Shown here: piece after piece, positions 52,501 to 53,480 of the stretch
How positions within the stretch are numbered: position 1 is the stretch's first letter
How the letters are laid out: each line of letters begins with the position of its first letter
Source of the DNA: Aurelia coerulea
Taxonomy: Eukaryota; Cnidaria; Scyphozoa; Semaeostomeae; Ulmaridae
Direction: 5' to 3'
DNA length: 64,000 bases
NCBI GenBank assembly: GCA_039566865.1
Contig: CM076955.1
Coordinates: 3,970,501 to 4,034,500 of the forward strand
Made by a program: the position numbers and the translations under genes
The notes under the pieces: model-generated
Seen by the model: only the letters and a program-made list of their open reading frames with translations
Database searches by the model: none
Told to the model about the DNA's origin: nothing

Positions 52501-53146
52501 AGAAGATGACGAGGATTCGAAATTGTTTTCGGATGAAGACGATGATGATGATGATGAGACCATAGAGGAAACCGAGGACGAGGATGCCGAAAACGAGGGC
52601 GAGAATGAGGACGATGCTGAAAACGAGGGAGAGAATGAGGACGAGAATAAGGGCGAGAATGAAGGCGAGAAAGAGGATGATGCCGAAAATGAGGCCGATA
52701 ATAAAGACGAGAACGAAGGCGAGAAAGAGGACAATGCCGAAAATGAGGCCGATAATGAGGACGGCAAGAGCAACGTTGGCGACGAAGGGGACGACAATGA
52801 CGACGAGAACGAAAATAACGAAAACGAAGATAAAAGTGAGGCCGATGATGATGATGATGACGAAGAAGATGGCGAAAATACCGAAGATGATGGAGACGAA
52901 ACCGAGGACGATAATGAGGACGATGACGATAACGACGATGAAGATGACGATAATGAAAGTAATGGCGAAGAAGAGGATGAAGACGAAGATGCAGAGGGCG
53001 ATGATAAAGACGACGATCAAGAAAACGAAAATAAGAACGAAAATAATGGCGATAAGGCTAATGGAGATAATAATGACAGCAAAAAAGGCGATGGTGGAGC
53101 TAGTGATGTAAAAAACGGACAAAATAACACTGCTAGCAATAGTTAA
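1181..53146 (+). CDS. Multi-exon gene of repeated coiled-coil modules with an acidic C-terminus (whole gene model)
   Basis: Twenty-six exons are inferred from AG/GT borders, open frames and matching phases. Exon 1 is phase 0 to 0, exon 2 ends in phase 2, exon 3 restores phase 0, exons 4-19 are symmetric phase 0, exons 20-24 run through phase 2 and return to 0, exon 25 is phase 0, and exon 26 ends at TAA. The unbroken phase chain over 52 kb is the main support. The visible product is about 1,199 residues: an N-terminal helical part, sixteen related 29-37 residue modules with a heptad core, a short basic Ser/Arg linker, a basic helical domain and a D/E/N-rich tail. No signal peptide or start codon is visible, so more exons should lie left of the window. 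The family is not recognised; a cytoskeletal, nuclear or matrix role would be a guess. A second terminal exon at 55962 could replace the last exon. Confidence 0.8.
1310..1925. other. Intron 1, unassigned part
   Basis: No exon, transposon end or tandem repeat could be supported here. Confidence 0.4.
1926..2227. repeat. Dispersed repeat bounded by a G-tract and a C-tract
   Basis: Starts with about twelve Gs and ends with about eleven Cs. The inside has degenerate repeats of ATACCCGGCxTTAGAA type on one strand. The open frame here (1981-2262) is a by-product. A similar G-tract repeat starts at 5587. Confidence 0.5.
2313..2425 (+). CDS. Exon 2 of the modular gene (phase 0 to 2)
   Basis: Acceptor TCTACATCACAG, donor AAG|GTTTGT. 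Encodes NNNLQDESTTKELKGM followed by a Lys/Glu-rich helix. It leaves two bases (AG) that complete an Arg codon with the first base of exon 3. A rival donor four bases downstream (GTGAAT) would break the phase match with exon 3 and is disfavoured. Confidence 0.7.
2576..2965. mobile_element. 390-bp MITE, CAAGGGCGCC termini, 7-bp target duplication (copy 1)
   Basis: Ends are CAAGGGCGCCTACC and its complement, with terminal inverted repeats of about 65 bp. It is flanked by ATTGAAT at 2569-2575 and 2966-2972. A near-identical copy sits at 59026. No ORF. Confidence 0.85.
2973..3930. other. Intron 2, mostly unassigned, two small inverted repeats
   Basis: A palindromic element at about 3009-3160 has arms GACGATTAxxGAxAAGATxG and TA on both sides. 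Another inverted pair at 3811-3930 has arms CAGATGTCAG and CTGACATCTG. The rest shows nothing. Confidence 0.4.
3930..5033 (-). pseudogene. LINE 3' end on the minus strand, split by a DNA transposon
   Basis: On the minus strand, 5026 down to 4934 encodes MDTTALCDLLLYGSSHFN, then NRMITDVTISY, a protein-level match to the LINE tail at 670-852 (about half the residues identical). The element at 4140-4931 interrupts it. The 3' UTR resumes near 4139 with a CCCCATGGCCAATATAT motif resembling the GGGGCCAATAATGTAT of the first copy. Confidence 0.5.
4140..4931. mobile_element. 792-bp inverted-repeat element, CTGGGTGTCTC/CCGGGTGTC ends, TA target duplication
   Basis: The left end is CTGGGTGTCTCAGAAAAAAG and the right end is the complement of CCGGGTGTCTAAAAAAAAG, flanked by TA at 4138 and 4932. 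Long arms continue inward (CACCAAACACCGGAGATAC against its complement near 4780). The TA duplication suggests Tc1/mariner mobilisation. No transposase. Confidence 0.8.
5034..5453. mobile_element. 420-bp MITE, TTATAAGAAAC family, TA target duplication (copy 1)
   Basis: The ends CACGTTTTTTTTTATAAGAAAC and their complement are flanked by TA at 5032 and 5454. The motif AAGAAACTxxTAGTACTA recurs inside near both ends. A relative lies at about 27355-27763. Confidence 0.75.
5587..5975. repeat. G-tract repeat with internal AAGGGTAT minisatellite-like units
   Basis: Begins with about fourteen Gs. It holds five or more degenerate units of the type GGTCTAGCCAAGGGTACCAT then TTTCGTAAAATT. The open frame across it has no splice or codon support. 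A similar degenerate tract is at 31783-32100. Confidence 0.5.
6007..6133 (+). CDS. Exon 3 of the modular gene (phase 2 to 0)
   Basis: Acceptor TTTTTGCCTCCAG and consensus donor TCC|GTGAGT. Encodes KTQAQKFNDSIEG onward to DKELES, a predicted long amphipathic helix without the later module core. Its first base completes the Arg codon begun in exon 2. Confidence 0.75.
6134..6757. other. Intron 3
   Basis: Contains only a short CACACA run near 6672 and no element I can define. Confidence 0.4.
6758..6862 (+). CDS. Exon 4, module 1 (35 residues)
   Basis: Acceptor TTCCACAG, donor AAG|GTATTA, phase 0 both ends. First exon with the repeated core: LDKRISNVEEKLTLQENDNK. The 35-residue length equals exactly five heptads, so the coiled-coil register would be kept across the exon. 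Confidence 0.8.
6942..7431. mobile_element. 490-bp near-perfect palindromic MITE, CATGGGTA ends, 7-bp target duplication
   Basis: Two arms of about 240 bases are complementary almost end to end around 7186 (GAAATTCAAATTTCAATTTC). Ends CATGGGTATTGTGGACACG; flanks GTATAAT at 6935-6941 and 7432-7438. The transcript of intron 4 would form a very long hairpin. Confidence 0.85.
7727..7811 (+). CDS. Possible alternative first exon inside intron 4 (28 codons plus one base)
   Basis: An ATG in a good context (ACAAAATGG) opens MADSGKQTEVVSGSN and runs to a consensus GTGAGT donor. It would end in phase 1, whereas exon 5 needs phase 0, so it does not join the modular gene in frame. It may be the start of another transcript, part of a transposon, or chance. 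The upstream 150 bases are T- and C-rich. Confidence 0.25.
8189..8296 (+). CDS. Exon 5, module 2 (36 residues)
   Basis: Acceptor TCTTCTAG, donor AAG|GTATCT, phase 0. An acidic lead IPDSPEDMSND precedes the core LEERLSDLEDKLTNQ. One residue longer than five heptads. Confidence 0.8.
8334..8433. mobile_element. 100-bp foldback MITE, 8-bp target duplication
   Basis: Arms TCAACCTCATCCCCAGGGCC and complement, with CATTCTAG at 8326-8333 and 8434-8441. The 8-bp duplication fits hAT-type movement. It begins only 37 bases after exon 5. Confidence 0.75.
8748..9364. mobile_element. Foldback family F, copy 1 (AACAAGGACAG ends, 8-bp duplication)
   Basis: Inverted arms begin AACAAGGACAGATAATG and share the box CGATTAGCGATCGCAGACAAAG. 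CATGCATA flanks both sides (8740-8747 and 9365-9372). Belongs to the subtype with GCTAGCTCGCTCGTTGTGCA arms. Confidence 0.8.
9495..9599 (+). CDS. Exon 6, module 3 (35 residues)
   Basis: Acceptor GATTTTCAG, donor AAG|GTACTAAC. The core reads LGKRMSDIEKRMTKHDFKLK. The lead ELKSARDGIDIELP resembles those of exons 7 and 8, marking exons 6-8 as a close subgroup. The donor overlaps a TACTAAC heptamer. Confidence 0.8.
9600..10100. other. Intron 6
   Basis: Opens with ACTAACTACTAA. Otherwise no exon or element is recognised. Confidence 0.4.
10101..10205 (+). CDS. Exon 7, module 4 (35 residues)
   Basis: Acceptor ATCATTTCAG, donor AAG|GTACTAAC. The core IEKRLSNVEKHVTKQDSKLK is nearest to exon 6, and the lead EFQSTKEDI is shared with exon 8 (GFESTKEKV). 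The homology continues into the first bases of the intron, showing that exon and flank were copied together. Confidence 0.85.
10372..10971. mobile_element. Foldback family F, copy 2 (9-bp flanking repeat)
   Basis: The right end CAAAATCTGCCCTTGTT is intact and the left end is mutated (AGCACGAGCAAATTTTG). ATTTTTGTC flanks both sides (10363-10371 and 10972-10980). The opposed open frames at 10341-10565 and 10766-10987 encode the same peptide because they are the two arms. Confidence 0.8.
11011..11315 (+). repeat. Two-copy tandem duplication, 152-bp unit
   Basis: GAGAAAATGAAAAGAATTAT at 11013 recurs at 11165. The copies differ by few bases and include GTGGGTGTCCCAGAATACAG, so the duplication is young. 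Confidence 0.8.
11641..11745 (+). CDS. Exon 8, module 5 (35 residues)
   Basis: Acceptor TCCTCTCCAG, donor AAG|GTAACT. Lead GFESTKEKVEIVIP, core VERRLSATENKLTENTDNLK. Phase 0 at both ends. Confidence 0.8.
11746..12455. other. Intron 8 to 9, first part, with a dispersed short repeat
   Basis: 12258-12361 holds a repeat (GAAAAGACAAAGCxGTTTGCC to AAATAAACAGAGAAAGCA) also found twice in tandem at 28267-28370 and 28387-28490. Near 11770-11865 an inverted pair, GATGTCAGGTGAGA and TCACCTGGCATC, may be an old MITE. Confidence 0.45.
12456..12830. mobile_element. Foldback family F, copy 3 (internally deleted)
   Basis: Ends ACAAGGACAGATAATG and complement. At 375 bp it is shorter than the 600-bp relatives, most of one arm having been lost. 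The flanking duplication is not clear. Confidence 0.65.
12979..13086 (+). CDS. Exon 9, module 6 (36 residues)
   Basis: Acceptor TATTTCATAG, donor GAG|GTATTG. Core IKERVANLEEALTEQELTCEE; contains the only Cys among the sixteen modules. Phase 0. Confidence 0.75.
13377..14142. mobile_element. 766-bp inverted-repeat element, CAGGGTGTCCC ends, TA target duplication
   Basis: Arms of about 170 bases start CAGGGTGTCCCAAAAAATTG; TA at 13375 and 14143. It carries a nested hAT-like insertion in its left arm (13536-13699). The open frames in the two arms are mirror copies of each other. Confidence 0.8.
13536..13699. mobile_element. 164-bp hAT-like MITE nested in another element
   Basis: Ends CAGGGCC and GGGCCTG, flanked by TATGACCT at 13528-13535 and 13700-13707, an 8-bp duplication as in hAT elements. 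Contains two G-tracts and a CCCCCC block. Confidence 0.8.
14143..15239. other. Intron 9, old repeat remnant and unassigned DNA
   Basis: 14390-14600 contains GATTTAGAAATTTGATGACG and a tail (TAGGTCATGCAATTTTA) complementary to 13246-13290, so an old foldback element was split by the 13377-14142 insertion. 14640-15239 shows nothing I can name. Confidence 0.45.
15240..15500 (+). pseudogene. LINE reverse-transcriptase C-terminal remnant
   Basis: The frame encodes NLQKLTLEVYK, then LKINDLLQLFKTRTNKYG, then SLSVRGSIIWNRLPDQY. This spacing of NLQ-LxxExYK, YG-xxSL and WNxLP is characteristic of the region after the polymerase domain in many animal non-LTR elements. No catalytic domain remains. Confidence 0.6.
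15837..15941 (+). CDS. Exon 10, module 7 (35 residues)
   Basis: Acceptor TATATCCAACAG, donor AAG|GTACTAAC. The core FEEHWSEMDEKLRKQDRKFK is the most divergent, with Trp and Met at heptad positions. Phase 0. Confidence 0.78.
16259..16861. mobile_element. 603-bp inverted-repeat element, CCAGGTGTCC ends, TA target duplication
   Basis: TA at 16257 and 16862. Arms contain GTTAACTTGAACATAGATAC and TTTGTTGATATTGGT, shared with the element at 57466, so both belong to one family. Confidence 0.8.
17031..17138 (+). CDS. Exon 11, module 8 (36 residues)
   Basis: Acceptor ATATATTACAG, donor CAG|GTATACTAAC. The first exon with the RSDSPSQ lead that marks exons 11-18. Core MENRLLEIEDRLTRQEKNQ. The intron opens with three TACTAAC heptamers. 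Confidence 0.8.
17440..17640 (-). repeat. Fragment with a CTGAGGA...GAAA motif, possible Penelope-like element end
   Basis: On the minus strand, 17595 to 17568 reads CTGAGGA, a hairpin GGACC-TAGGTA-GGTTC, then GAAA. That arrangement matches the stem II core of hammerhead ribozymes and the phrase commonly found at Penelope-like element ends. Stems I and III are not convincingly formed, so any ribozyme is decayed or the match is partial. Confidence 0.35.
17818..18420. mobile_element. 603-bp inverted-repeat element, CCGGGTGCGCC ends, TA target duplication
   Basis: Ends CCGGGTGCGCCAAAATAAAC and complement, arms matched for well over 60 bases; TA at 17816 and 18421. The opposed frames inside mirror each other. 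It ends 73 bases before exon 12. Confidence 0.85.
18494..18595 (+). CDS. Exon 12, module 9 (34 residues)
   Basis: Acceptor CACATTTCAG, donor AAG|GTACTAAC. Lead RSTTPSQHVLTLIPP, core LENRMLEMEKRQAKQERNK. The intron start is a run of ACTAACCT repeats to about 18645. Confidence 0.82.
18680..18956. mobile_element. 277-bp foldback MITE, CATGGGTAG ends, 7-bp target duplication, internal triplication
   Basis: Ends CATGGGTAGTTAGACACTGC and complement; ACAATAC at 18673-18679 and 18957-18963. The left arm holds three copies of a unit containing ATCTGCGGGGGAAATTTTT and CTGCGGAGGAGATATC. Confidence 0.85.
19084..19643. mobile_element. Foldback family F, copy 4 (second subtype)
   Basis: Ends AACAAGGGCAGATTTTATG and complement. 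It carries the GAAAGGTGGTTT and GCTATGTGCTTTTAGCGA-type arms shared with copies at 29151 and 60645, not the GCTAGC arms of copies 1-3. Flanks ATCCCACA and ACTCCACA agree in six of eight bases. Confidence 0.7.
20157..20258 (+). CDS. Exon 13, module 10 (34 residues)
   Basis: Acceptor ATAAACTACAG, donor GAG|GTAGTA. Lead RSGSPFQHVLEMFPP, core LETRMEEFEKRLKNQEIIE. Closest to exons 12, 14 and 15. Confidence 0.82.
20259..21103. other. Intron 13, minisatellite and inverted repeat
   Basis: 20608-20702 has four units of about 25 bp containing AAGCTCCCTGGTGA. The flanks CTCAAATTAAATGTCACC (about 20534) and GGTGACACCTAATTTGAG (about 20692) form an inverted pair around it. Nothing else is seen. Confidence 0.5.
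21104..21654. mobile_element. 551-bp inverted-repeat element, CCGGGTGTCAC end
   Basis: Left end CCGGGTGTCACAAAAAAGTACTCC; right end GGAC-type complement with arms matching through AAATCACCAAAAxT. TA is present on the left; the right side reads TT, so the duplication is decayed. Confidence 0.65.
21846..21947 (+). CDS. Exon 14, module 11 (34 residues)
   Basis: Acceptor ACAACTTATAG, donor GAG|GTAATA. Lead RSPSPSQRVFELISP, core LENRMLELERRFKNQQKFE, near the subgroup consensus. Confidence 0.82.
21948..22961. other. Intron 14
   Basis: A short AAC microsatellite at 22252-22277, a fragment of the GATGACGTCA repeat near 22570, and an inverted pair near 22780-22890 (GCCGGGTTGTTCAAACCG and its complement) probably marking a small MITE. 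Confidence 0.45.
22962..23063 (+). CDS. Exon 15, module 12 (34 residues)
   Basis: Acceptor ACTTCTAACAG, donor GAG|GTACTT. Lead RSGSPTKHVLELFQN, core LETQILDLEKRMENQENIE. Phase 0. Confidence 0.82.
23064..23691. other. Intron 15
   Basis: A GTTT microsatellite at 23383-23422; otherwise unassigned. Confidence 0.5.
23692..23793 (+). CDS. Exon 16, module 13 (34 residues)
   Basis: Acceptor ACGCATTTTAG, donor CAG|GTACTAAC. Lead RPASPSQKVIRLIHP, core LENPVLELEEKMGSQENLQ. A Pro replaces the usual Arg inside the core, which should bend or break the helix. Confidence 0.8.
24230..24357 (+). pseudogene. LINE reverse-transcriptase C-terminal remnant
   Basis: Encodes SFFYSGAKTWNEIPLEIR, then SISIFKRKLKEFL-type sequence and a stop: the closing WNxLPxxIR and FKxxLKxxL of animal non-LTR polymerases. 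A 3' tail with TATTTTGTATAGGAATAG follows. A block rich in CCCCCC and GGGGG (24160-24215) precedes it. Confidence 0.6.
25136..25222 (+). CDS. Exon 17, shortened module 14 (29 residues)
   Basis: Acceptor CTCGTTTTAG, donor AAG|GTACTAAT. Lead RPESASQHVLRDL, core shortened to RVIELEERLQKELDAK. It lacks about five residues that other modules have between lead and core, but keeps phase 0. Confidence 0.78.
25223..26018. other. Intron 17, first part, AAT microsatellite
   Basis: A pure AAT repeat at 25489-25548 (about 20 units). The remainder has no recognised feature. Confidence 0.55.
26019..26538. mobile_element. Foldback element, CATAGGGCT family, copy 2
   Basis: Left arm GCATAGGGCTGAAATCTTTC, right arm ending AGATTTGAGCCCTATG. 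The centre contains GATTTAGAAATTTGATGACG and TCATAGCCCG, the TGACGTCA motif seen in relatives at 14.4, 22.6 and 29.8 kb. Confidence 0.65.
26656..26760 (+). CDS. Exon 18, module 15 (35 residues)
   Basis: Acceptor TTTCTTTCACAG, donor CAG|GTAACT. Lead RSPAPDAVARELIPA, core LDKKLSDLELKLERQILANQ. Phase 0. Confidence 0.82.
26761..27210. other. Intron 18 with an 18-base G-tract
   Basis: A long G run at about 27019-27036 lies in a block that is open for 101 codons, but composition and lack of splice sites do not support coding. Confidence 0.45.
27211..27321 (+). CDS. Exon 19, module 16 (37 residues)
   Basis: Acceptor TTTTTACTTACAG, full-consensus donor GTA|GTAAGT. A Ser/Thr/Pro-rich lead (RSTSSIRTPSTPESD) precedes the core LQRLSILEGKLKWHMAVTV. 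The last copy of the module. Confidence 0.8.
27355..27763. mobile_element. MITE, TTATAAGAAAC family (copy 2)
   Basis: Left TTTTTTTTATAAGAAACCGC and right GTTTCTTATAAAACAAATGA arms. Internal AAGAAAC boxes as in the copy at 5034. Outer ends are diverged, so the borders are approximate. Confidence 0.6.
27764..28645. other. Intron 19, dispersed repeats
   Basis: 28041-28135 (CAAAATCAACATGCAAAA to TGGGGGGG) is repeated at about 32915-33008. 28267-28370 and 28387-28490 are two tandem copies of the GACAAAGC/AATAAACAGAGA repeat. Confidence 0.5.
28646..28725 (+). CDS. Exon 20 of the modular gene (phase 0 to 2)
   Basis: Acceptor TTCCTTAAACCAG, donor GAG|GTATTT. Encodes TRKAAEGDVIEERMEK then a basic stretch ending VLR. 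It switches the phase to 2 for the following mini-exons. Confidence 0.7.
29151..29791. mobile_element. Foldback family F, copy 5, inserted in an older repeat
   Basis: Ends AAAACAAGGGCAGATTTTG and complement; flanks ATTTCAACT (29142-29150) and ATTTCGACT (29792-29800). The surrounding DNA (CAGCGTATTTTATATTTCAACT before, GAGGATGTGACATAATC after) is the complement of the repeat at 14435-14480, so this copy landed inside that older element. Confidence 0.8.
29989..30030 (+). CDS. Exon 21, 42-base mini-exon (phase 2 to 2)
   Basis: Acceptor TTCGTTTTGCAG, donor CATTC|GTGAGT. Encodes PQAKTDLPENRRHS, with the final Ser codon split at the junction. First of three consecutive exons ending in a basic residue pair followed by a split Ser. 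Confidence 0.7.
30316..30360 (+). CDS. Exon 22, 45-base mini-exon (phase 2 to 2)
   Basis: Acceptor TCCTTTTTGCAG, donor AATTC|GTAAGT. Encodes SYITARMPMDNSRNS with a split final Ser. The donor itself is the first base of a four-copy tandem repeat, so further GTAAGT donors lie 104 and 208 bases downstream. Confidence 0.7.
30361..30757 (+). repeat. Four-copy tandem repeat (104, 104, 97, 92 bp) starting exactly at the exon 22 donor
   Basis: Units begin GTAAGTAGATCCTTGAT at 30361, 30465 and 30569 and GTAAGCAGATCCTTGAT at 30666. Each is preceded by a TTC or GTC that imitates the exon 22 end (AATTC). Using a later donor would append TAA immediately after the split Ser codon. Confidence 0.85.
30758..31541. 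other. Intron 22, remainder
   Basis: A short two-copy repeat at 31313-31370 (CTGCCCCxTGTGTGGCAGA) and a smaller one near 30897-30955 (GTGCACGGGxxGTAGGAAAC-like). Nothing else. Confidence 0.45.
31542..31589 (+). CDS. Exon 23, 48-base mini-exon (phase 2 to 2)
   Basis: Acceptor AATTTTTTGCAG, donor AATTC|GTAAGT. Encodes PDMKIATPPRKDRKNS with a split final Ser; basic and Pro-containing. The 3' end matches that of exon 22, which suggests the mini-exons are related by duplication. Confidence 0.7.
31590..33541. other. Introns 23 and 24 outside exon 24: degenerate repeats
   Basis: 31783-32100 is a decayed relative of the AAGGGTAT/G-tract repeat at 5587. 32580-33180 looks like a decayed family F foldback (GTATATATCGAAATGAGAAGG facing TATATCCTTCTTATTTCG) with the 32915-33008 G-tract repeat in its middle. 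Confidence 0.4.
32228..32282 (+). CDS. Exon 24 of the modular gene (phase 2 to 0)
   Basis: Acceptor CATTTCGTTACAG, donor CGG|GTAAGT. Encodes YLQFSRERMFNIEKRLLR; the end is close to the IEKRL part of the module core. Restores phase 0. Confidence 0.72.
33542..33628 (+). CDS. Exon 25 of the modular gene (29 codons, phase 0)
   Basis: Acceptor GTTCTTTCCTAG, donor CTG|GTGAGT. Starts LSINQEKTDERVIRLK and ends with a basic helix, LMIEKRL. The following intron is 18.3 kb of satellite. Confidence 0.75.
33706..45110 (+). repeat. 59-bp satellite array, subfamily 1 (about 190 units)
   Basis: Unit: CAAATTTCAAAGGGTATAGC, CTTAGTATTATAGCAAAAAT, CGATGGGTCCAGAAATGCC (59 bases). Units differ by scattered substitutions, and one-base deletions recur in the same contexts (ATGCCAAATTT, AGCAAAATCGAT, AGCACAATCGAT), showing multi-unit duplications. 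The first two and last few units instead read TTTTACCAAAAATCGATGG and CCTTCATCTTTTACC, closer to subfamily 2. Minus-strand frames here are by-products of a unit length that is not a multiple of three. Confidence 0.95.
45212..45267. promoter_or_regulatory. Cluster 1 of three EBF/COE-type palindromes at 21-bp pitch
   Basis: Sites at 45212-45225 (ATTCCCTTGGGAAT), 45233-45246 (ATTCCCAAGGGAAA, last base off) and 45254-45267 (ATTCCCAAGGGAAT). Starts are exactly 21 bases apart; the 7-base linkers differ (TTGTGGT, TAGATGT). ATTCCCNNGGGAAT is the published optimum for EBF/COE homodimers. Binding in this species is inferred only. Confidence 0.6.
45387..45442. promoter_or_regulatory. Cluster 2 of three EBF/COE-type palindromes at 21-bp pitch
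   Basis: Sites at 45387-45400 (ATTCCCCTGGGAAT), 45408-45421 (ATTCCCTAGGGAAT) and 45429-45442 (ATTCCCAGGGGAAT), again exactly 21 bases apart with unrelated linkers (TAATATA, TCTAGGT). All six half-site pairs across the two clusters keep ATTCCC and GGGAA while the two central bases differ (TT, AA, AA, CT, TA, AG). Confidence 0.6.
45470..51860 (+). repeat. 59-bp satellite array, subfamily 2 (about 108 units)
   Basis: Unit: CAAAAGTGCCCTTTTTCCAA, AGGGTATAGCCTTCATTTTT, TACCAAAAGTCGATGGTAC (59 bases). It shares AAAGGGTATAGCCTT and CAAAAxTCGATGG with subfamily 1 at the same spacing, so both descend from one monomer. Variants alternate (CATTTTTTACC, TATTTTTTGCA, CATTTTTAGCC). Blocks of 21 units (1,238 bases) are repeated, for example 46072-46362 against 47310-47600. 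The last units (51600-51860) are degenerate. Confidence 0.95.
51935..53146 (+). CDS. Exon 26, terminal exon copy A (403 codons plus stop)
   Basis: Acceptor CTTTTTCTTTGCAG; the frame stays open to TAA at 53144. Residues 1-100 of the exon are basic and helical with aromatic residues (FGVHHIKYFIEYTG, then WGIYQALRIYQLKKKW) and end in a Lys/Glu-rich helix. Residues about 113-130 hold a Glu-Pro run, and residues about 173-403 are almost entirely Asp, Glu, Asn, Gly and Ser, built from repeated ENEGE/ENEAD-type units. The reading frame opens upstream of the acceptor with satellite-derived codons, which I exclude. TATAAA variants at about 53204 and 53238 could serve as polyadenylation signals; no AATAAA is present. 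Acidic tails occur in nuclear, calcium-binding and biomineral proteins, so none is preferred. Confidence 0.85.
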   Translation, partial: RNKLIEFINQRCLEGERIKLFVKQFGVHHIKYFIEYTGKKFLLNKWGIYQALRIYQLKKKWLALIGKEPAELTLKEYREIIREEIQKERERAKKEQKKKTVAPILPDFLSDTSESEPEPEPEPEPEQEKEASVKGDSDLEPEKPEEKPKDGEPVRINYEDADSGDEYIQYKTDDDDYNESDDDFFPQSSEDDEDSKLFSDEDDDDDDETIEETEDEDAENEGENEDDAENEGENEDENKGENEGEKEDDAENEADNKDENEGEKEDNAENEADNEDGKSNVGDEGDDNDDENENNENEDKSEADDDDDDEEDGENTEDDGDETEDDNEDDDDNDDEDDDNESNGEEEDEDEDAEGDDKDDDQENENKNENNGDKANGDNNDSKKGDGGASDVKNGQNNTASNS

Positions 53147-53429
53147 TATCGGAGATGAAGAGTACTAACAATTGTGAAAATGATAGTCCAACTATTTCAT
53201 TTGTATAAAAGATATTTGTGTACATTTTTAAGGATTTATATAAAATTGTTTATTGTAAGTATCACATAACAGAACTCAGTTCGAAAATCTTGATGATCAA
53301 TAGCGCTAATCGTACATACCAGCGTCAGGACAATTCAGAGTACAACTGTTCGGATGATGGTTGAAAGCAGGATTCTACTTATCTACCAATACCCTTCAGC
53401 AAATGAAAATTTTGATTATTTAATAAGTA
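53147..53429 (+). other. 3' UTR and flank of terminal exon copy A
   Basis: AT-rich, with TATAAA at about 53204 and 53238 as possible variant polyadenylation signals. The same 280 bases follow copy B with four single-base differences. Confidence 0.5.
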
Positions 53430-53480
53430 CCGGGTGTCCCAGAAAAAGGTAACAGATTTGATTGGGGCCAGCGATCAGAA
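53430..53480. mobile_element. Truncated 51-bp left end of the CCGGGTGTCCC element
   Basis: Identical to the first 51 bases of the complete element at 57466 (through GGGGCCAGCGATCAGAA), then joins satellite directly. This is the junction of the tandem duplication. Confidence 0.85.

Noticed and set aside
52584..53111. Alternative plus-strand frame of Met/Lys/Thr/Arg-rich peptide (also 56611-57147)
   Set aside because: A frame-shifted reading of the GAN-rich tail, with no independent support.
52462..53122. Minus-strand frames of Ser or Ile/Val-rich peptide opposite the acidic tail (also at 56489-57158)
   Set aside because: Shadows of the GAT/GAA/AAC codon run of the terminal exon; composition is explained by the complement of Asp/Glu codons.
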